From contig JBDTYM010000007.1 in assembly GCA_040005635.1 (NCBI GenBank), positions 7,889 through 71,888 on the forward strand: 64,000 nucleotides of DNA, written 5' to 3'. Below are positions 59,613-64,000 of this stretch, piece by piece (positions within the stretch are counted from its first letter, which is position 1; every line of letters begins with the position of its first letter). Below the pieces are notes generated by a model that saw nothing but the letters and a program-made list of their open reading frames with translations, was not told where the DNA came from and did not search any database. The stretch is from Dokdonella_A sp040005635 (lineage in GTDB: Bacteria > Pseudomonadota > Gammaproteobacteria > Xanthomonadales > Rhodanobacteraceae). The translations under genes and the position numbers were made by a program.

Positions 59613-61961
59613 TCAGCGCATCACGCGCAGCTGGAGCTGCGCGTAGCCGCCGGCTGCCGACAGCGCGGTCACGCTCTGTAGTCCGGTTTCTCCGAAAGCG
59701 TGCTCGAACGTCTGAGCGCCGCGCGTTGCGCCTTCGAGCCGCCCGTTGACCAGCCACAACACCTCGCCGCTGACGCCGAGCGCGCGCAGGCGCACGGCAG
59801 CGGGCTTGTCGCTGTTCGGCGCGCGCGCGATCGCGGCATTGTCGGCGAGCCCTTCGATGCGGAGCGGCTGGCTCGCATCGAGGCCATCGTCGGCGCAGCC
59901 CGGCGCCAGCGGCGGCAGGCTGGCGCGGCGGCGCACATCACGCGATAGCCAGGGGTAGGCGAGTGCCGGCCAGCGCGCGATATCCGCTTCGCGCATGTTT
60001 GGTTTGCTGCAAGCGGCACTCAGGCGCGCGCCGCTGACGGTGTCAATGCGCACATGCGTCAGACCAGCGCTCCAGTTCTTCGCATCGCGTTCGGGCAGGG
60101 TCGGCGGAATCACGCCGTTGAGTACCCACGCCGTGTGCTTCTGATGACAGAGCTCCGCCAGCGCCGGATCGAAGGCGAGCCCGAGTGGCCAGCAGATATC
60201 GGCCTGCGTCACGCTGGCCGGCGGCGGCGCAGGCGCCGCTGCGACTGCATTTCGCGGCAGGCTGTCGACGATCTGGAACATCAGCGGCAACGCAGTCACC
60301 GCGCCGTACTGGCCTGGCAGCGGCGTGCCATCGGGGCGGCCGATCCACACCGCCAGCGTGTAGCTTCGCGTCGCGCCGACGGCCCAGGCATCGCGGAAGC
60401 CGTAGCTCGTGCCGGTCTTCCAGGCGACACGCGGACGCGAGCCAGGATCGAACGTGCCCGGCGCGTAGCCCGGGCGTGGATTCGCTTCGAGGATGTCGCG
60501 CACGATCCATGCCGCGCCATCGGACAGGATGCGCCGATCGATCGTCGCATCGTCCACCGTGTAGCGGACGCGGCCGGCGACTCCACCGCGATTGAGGGCG
60601 CTATAGGCGCCGACCAGATCCTCCATGCGTACACCCGCGCCGCCGAGGATCACCGACAGGTTCGGTTGGACACCGCGTGGCAGGCGCAGTTCGAGACCGG
60701 CATTGGCCAGACGCGCGGCGAAGCGCGTCGGCCCGAGGCGGTCGAGCAGATCGACTGCCGGCACGTTCAACGACAGGCGCAGCGCCTCGGCGGCGCCGAC
60801 CGGGCCGTTGTAGGCGAGATCGAAATTGCCGGGACGATAGTCGCCGAAGGACTGCGGTGCGTCGATCAACAGGCTTTCCGAATCGATCAGGCCATCGTCG
60901 AGCGCGAGGCCGTAGAGAAACGGCTTCAAGGTCGAGCCGGGCGAGCGCCAGGCGCGCACCATGTCGACATGACCGAGGCGGGCTTCGTCGCCGAATGCGG
61001 CCGAACCGACATAGGCACGCGCTTCGAGCGTTGCGTTGTCGACGACGAGCAGGGCGGCCGACGTGCGCTCGGGCAGGTGCGCGAGATAGTCGCTCACGCG
61101 TGCCTCGAGCGCGCGTTGCAGCCCGGCATCGAGCGTGGTCGTGATCCGTCGCGCGGCGGGCTTTTCCTCACGCAGGTGCTCAGCCAGCAGGGCGGCGCTC
61201 AAGGGCGGCTGCAGTGCGCGGGCGGCGACCGACTCGATTTCGGCGTCGTGCGCTTCGGCGTGCGTCCACACACCGAGCTCGGCCATGCGCGCGAGCACCT
61301 TGTCGCGCGCCTTGCGCGCGGCATCGGCATTGCGATCGGGCCGCAGCCGGCTGGGTGATTGCGGCAATACGGTCAGCAGTGCGGCCTCGGCACGCGACAG
61401 GCGCGCCGCCGGCTTGCCGAGATACGCCCACGACGCCGCTTCCACTCCCTCGAGCGTGCCGCCGAACGGTGCGCGATCGAGGTACAAGGTCAGTATTTCT
61501 TTTTTGGACAAATGCGCTTCGAGCTGCATCGCGCGCAGGATCTGGCGCAACTTGCCGGCTGCGCTGTGCGGCGTGCCGTCGAGGATGCGCGCGACCTGCA
61601 TCGTCAGCGTCGAGCCGCCCGAGATGAGACGGCGATGCACGAGCCACTGGCCGAATGCACGTGCGAGTGCGAAAGGGTTCACGCCGGGATGCCGGTAGAA
61701 CCAGCGATCCTCGTAGGTCAGCAGTGCTTCAAGATAAAGCGGCGAGACATTCTCGATCCTGACCGGGTAGCGCCAGACGCCATCGCTGTCCGGAAACGCG
61801 CGCAGCGGCGTGCCGTCACGCGCAAGCACGACGGTGCTGCCACCGGCGGGATCGGGCAAGGGCAGGGGGAAGAGGCGATCAAGTAGAACGGCAAGGGCGA
61901 GAACCATGAGCGCCGCGATGGCAAGTCGCTTGAGGCAACGGCGTATGAAGCGGGGAGACAC
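59613..61961 (-). CDS. pbpC: Penicillin-binding protein 1C, bifunctional transglycosylase/transpeptidase
   Basis: A 782-residue protein: N-terminal membrane anchor, GT51 transglycosylase with E84 in LTYEDRWFYRHPG and TLTMQVARIL, transpeptidase with nucleophile S343 in SPGSTLKPF (SxxK), SLN in LSLNVPAVD and KTGT at 515, and a C-terminal BiPBP-like domain. It polymerises and crosslinks peptidoglycan. The GTG start has GGAG nine bases before it. In E. coli it lies directly after yfhM; here a toxin-antitoxin pair sits between them. Confidence 0.95.
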   Translation of the reverse strand: MSPRFIRRCLKRLAIAALMVLALAVLLDRLFPLPLPDPAGGSTVVLARDGTPLRAFPDSDGVWRYPVRIENVSPLYLEALLTYEDRWFYRHPGVNPFALARAFGQWLVHRRLISGGSTLTMQVARILDGTPHSAAGKLRQILRAMQLEAHLSKKEILTLYLDRAPFGGTLEGVEAASWAYLGKPAARLSRAEAALLTVLPQSPSRLRPDRNADAARKARDKVLARMAELGVWTHAEAHDAEIESVAARALQPPLSAALLAEHLREEKPAARRITTTLDAGLQRALEARVSDYLAHLPERTSAALLVVDNATLEARAYVGSAAFGDEARLGHVDMVRAWRSPGSTLKPFLYGLALDDGLIDSESLLIDAPQSFGDYRPGNFDLAYNGPVGAAEALRLSLNVPAVDLLDRLGPTRFAARLANAGLELRLPRGVQPNLSVILGGAGVRMEDLVGAYSALNRGGVAGRVRYTVDDATIDRRILSDGAAWIVRDILEANPRPGYAPGTFDPGSRPRVAWKTGTSYGFRDAWAVGATRSYTLAVWIGRPDGTPLPGQYGAVTALPLMFQIVDSLPRNAVAAAPAPPPASVTQADICWPLGLAFDPALAELCHQKHTAWVLNGVIPPTLPERDAKNWSAGLTHVRIDTVSGARLSAACSKPNMREADIARWPALAYPWLSRDVRRRASLPPLAPGCADDGLDASQPLRIEGLADNAAIARAPNSDKPAAVRLRALGVSGEVLWLVNGRLEGATRGAQTFEHAFGETGLQSVTALSAAGGYAQLQLRVMR

Positions 61962-61979
61962 CCTTGAAGGCTCCGAACG

Positions 61980-62381
61980 TCAGCGAGCGCGGGCCTTCGG
62001 GACCGCCCGTATCTCGGCGCCGCTGGCACGTTTGCGCTGCTTCAGCAGTTTCTCATCGAAGGTATGGAATGGAGCCGTAGTTGCCGTGGCATGCAAAGCA
62101 TCGGCAAAGTCGACGCCGCTGCCGTAGGCCTCAATTGCACGGCGTGTCGACGCATCCGCTTCGATCTCGATGCCGGACGTGTCGGCGAGGCCGGCAAAAA
62201 AAACCTGAATCAAGCTTCGGCCCAATCCGAAGCGGGAGCGCAACACCCATTCGGTTTCGAGCAACACGGTGCGCAGGATGAGCACTCGCTCGCGCTCGAC
62301 GAGCGCACGTGCAGCATCGCTCTGCGCCGAATCGTCGATGACCAGCAATCGCACCAGCACGTTGGTGTCGATCGCAATCAT
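61980..62381 (-). CDS. vapC: PIN-domain toxin (VapC type)
   Basis: A 133-residue PIN nuclease. Acidic site residues: D5 (AIDTNVLV), E42 (LETEW), D91/D94 (DFADALH) and D109 (TFDEKL). PIN toxins cut tRNA or rRNA and are held by a cognate antitoxin. Its start overlaps the antitoxin stop as ATGA. It lies just before pbpC, 18 bases apart. Confidence 0.9.
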   Translation of the reverse strand: MIAIDTNVLVRLLVIDDSAQSDAARALVERERVLILRTVLLETEWVLRSRFGLGRSLIQVFFAGLADTSGIEIEADASTRRAIEAYGSGVDFADALHATATTAPFHTFDEKLLKQRKRASGAEIRAVPKARAR

Positions 62382-62614
62382 TCGCCGTCGTAGCCGGTGA
62401 CAGGGGCGTTCAGAATCTTCGAGGAAATTTTGCGCCGCACCTGTATCGAAGTCAGCCAGTCCGACAAGGACTGTCGCTTGGAGCTGACCGGCTCCAACAC
62501 GATCCGGCCGCCGTCGGTCGTTACGCTGAGGGTGGTGCCGGACTTCAGATGCAAAGCGTCCCGAATCGGCTTCGGGATCACCAATTGCCCCTTGCTGGTC
62601 AATGTCGTATTCAT
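62378..62614 (-). CDS. vapB: AbrB/SpoVT-type antitoxin (VapB)
   Basis: A 78-residue protein with the AbrB swapped-hairpin signature MNTTLTSKGQLVIPKPIRDA, LHLKSGTTLSVTTDGGRIVL, and a basic C-terminus that would block the toxin. It normally represses its own operon. An imperfect inverted repeat (TCGTC...GACGA, 62620-62636) just upstream may be its operator. Confidence 0.9.
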   Translation of the reverse strand: MNTTLTSKGQLVIPKPIRDALHLKSGTTLSVTTDGGRIVLEPVSSKRQSLSDWLTSIQVRRKISSKILNAPVTGYDGE

Positions 62615-62619
62615 TTAGA

Positions 62620-62636
62620 TCGTCCCGGTAAGACGA
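62620..62636. promoter_or_regulatory. Candidate operator of the toxin-antitoxin pair
   Basis: TCGTC at 62620-62624 and GACGA at 62632-62636 flank seven bases, six bases before the antitoxin start codon. Position and symmetry fit autoregulation, but the arms are short. Confidence 0.4.
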
Positions 62637-62660
62637 GGTAAGAATAACACGGAGCTGCGT

Positions 62661-64000
62661 CTAAGGCTCGACTACTTTCACCGAGTTCGGCACGCTCTTG
62701 CCGATACCACGCGCTTCGGGCTGGTACATGTCCTCGACCAGCGGCGGTGGAACCTGGAACGTGCCGGGCGACACCGCGCGCACGAGATAGAACACATGCG
62801 CGGTCTGGCCCTTGTCGAGTTTCAGTGCGGCGACATAACGGTCGTCGCGAAATTCCTCATGGCGGACTTCGGCAGCCTGTGCGCGATCGGTGATGGTGAT
62901 GCCGTCGACGACAATGTCGGCCCACTGCTTGGCGTCGGTCAAATTGAAGTTCTCGATCTCGAGACCACCCGGCAGCAGGTCGATCAGCAGCGCATCCGGC
63001 ATCGCTTCGCGCGCGTCGAGCTTGAGGCCGACGATTAGGCTGTCGCCTTCCTTCAGCGGCGCCGGCTCCCACGGCTTGCCGTCCAGCGTGTAGAACCTGC
63101 GCTGGATAGCGACATGGTGATCATCCGGCACGGGCGCCGTTTTCGGCACGCCAACGATGTCGGTGCTGACGTAGAGCGGCAGGTCGCCTTGTGGTGTGAA
63201 GCGCACGCCTGCGGCCATTTCGCCCGCATTGAATTCGCGACTCCACAGCCGCTCCGGGCTGATCGCAGTCGATGCCGCGCCGATGCCCAGCGTGCCCGAC
63301 ACGACCTTGTCGCCGTCGTTGATCAGGGTCTTGCCGAGCCGCGCGATCGCGATCTGTTCCTGGGTGCTCAGATACGACCAGCGCCAGCCGAATTTGCGCT
63401 GCTCGGCATCGGCCTGGTGCGTGCGGTTCGTCGTCGCACGTGCCAGATCGAACACGCGGCCATCGTATTCGGGCTTGGCCAGTCCGTAGCGATGCACCAG
63501 TGAGATCATCAGGGCGGTGTCGCGCAGATCCGAGCCGTAGTCGCCGAGATACCAGGGCCGTTCGACCTTCTTCGCGAACGCTTCCTCGATCGCCTTCTCG
63601 GCGCGCGGTTGGTCGCCCATCAGCTTGAGCGCCACGCCGAGCTGGACCAGCGGCAGGGCGGTGATCGACTTGCCGCGTTCATTGTCGTACAGCGCCCGCA
63701 GCGTGCCGAGCGGCGCGCGGTTAACCCGCGCGAGCACGTAGCCCGAATACGCCTCGTCGGCGAAGCGCAGGTGATCGCTGTGCTCATAGTTGTAGTATGG
63801 ATGACCGCCCGAAAGCAGATCGTCGTTGAGCCGCTTCAGCGATTTCTGCAGCATCTCGTCCGGCACGGCGAAGCCTTCGTCGCGTGCGTCCTCGAGGAAC
63901 TCGACGACATACGGCGTGATGATCTCGCTCACATAGCTGTCACCGCCCCACATCGAGAAATGCCCGGACGGAATCTGCATCGAGGCGATGCGCCCGATCG
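62661..64000 (-). CDS. Bacterial alpha-2-macroglobulin (YfhM), C-terminal part
   Basis: The last 446 codons of a large protein; the 5' part lies outside the window. The segment IASMQIPSGHFSMWGGDSYV, ITPYVVEFLEDARDEGFAVP matches the alpha-alpha barrel (thioester domain) of YfhM-type macroglobulins, and the C-terminal beta domain (VFYLVRAVSPGTFQVPPPLV) is the receptor-binding-like end. Such proteins trap attacking proteases in the periplasm and pair with PBP1C, whose gene follows downstream. Confidence 0.92.
   Translation of the reverse strand, partial: IGRIASMQIPSGHFSMWGGDSYVSEIITPYVVEFLEDARDEGFAVPDEMLQKSLKRLNDDLLSGGHPYYNYEHSDHLRFADEAYSGYVLARVNRAPLGTLRALYDNERGKSITALPLVQLGVALKLMGDQPRAEKAIEEAFAKKVERPWYLGDYGSDLRDTALMISLVHRYGLAKPEYDGRVFDLARATTNRTHQADAEQRKFGWRWSYLSTQEQIAIARLGKTLINDGDKVVSGTLGIGAASTAISPERLWSREFNAGEMAAGVRFTPQGDLPLYVSTDIVGVPKTAPVPDDHHVAIQRRFYTLDGKPWEPAPLKEGDSLIVGLKLDAREAMPDALLIDLLPGGLEIENFNLTDAKQWADIVVDGITITDRAQAAEVRHEEFRDDRYVAALKLDKGQTAHVFYLVRAVSPGTFQVPPPLVEDMYQPEARGIGKSVPNSVKVVEP

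Overview
The window is a GC-rich piece of a gammaproteobacterial chromosome. The overall gene complement, the degenerate integron-type cassette array and a secreted protein ending in IFANGFEH suggest an order Xanthomonadales organism, perhaps near Rhodanobacteraceae; this is inference from gene style, not a proven identification. No rRNA, tRNA or CRISPR array was seen.

Positions 1 to about 8520 hold the early region of a Mu-like (BcepMu-type) transposable prophage that runs off the left edge. A long minus-strand operon, mostly with ATGA or GTGA stop/start overlaps, runs from a Ner-like regulator (BcepMu gp16 family) through MuA transposase, a MuB-type ATPase, several small unknown or exported proteins and a DUF3164 protein. 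A repressor faces the other way, with inverted repeats between the two promoters. Four direct repeats at 8348-8507 probably mark the MuA-binding end of the element, just beyond the mfd gene.

Positions 8650-39260 are ordinary chromosome: mfd (with a small repeat inserted in frame), an RND efflux pair, a methyltransferase, GNAT and MmcQ/YjbR proteins, a CDF metal exporter, GrpB, an EmrAB/TolC-type pump locus with a TetR regulator and an embedded thiolase, a LytS/LytR-type two-component system, a PQQ dehydrogenase, an Slp lipoprotein, stress membrane proteins, a DUF885 metallopeptidase, a CPA2 antiporter and a wax ester synthase.

Positions 39.4-45.7 kb are visibly richer in A/T and contain small same-strand genes separated by attC-like recombination sites: GIY-YIG nuclease, His-rich membrane protein, three VOC proteins, DUF1801, DUF1428, gamma-glutamylcyclotransferase-like and small membrane proteins. 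No integron integrase is present, so this looks like a CALIN, a cassette array without integrase. One attC is split by a 155-bp MITE with IS5-like ends and a TTAA target duplication.

Positions 45.9-64 kb return to core-like genes: an M28 peptidase, an aldehyde dehydrogenase, a prolyl aminopeptidase followed by a NarL-type two-component system, a secreted di-haem propeller protein, a frameshifted molbindin, an aminotransferase/sulfotransferase pair, a secreted HD-like protein, and the pbpC / alpha-2-macroglobulin pair with a VapBC-type toxin-antitoxin module lodged between its two genes.
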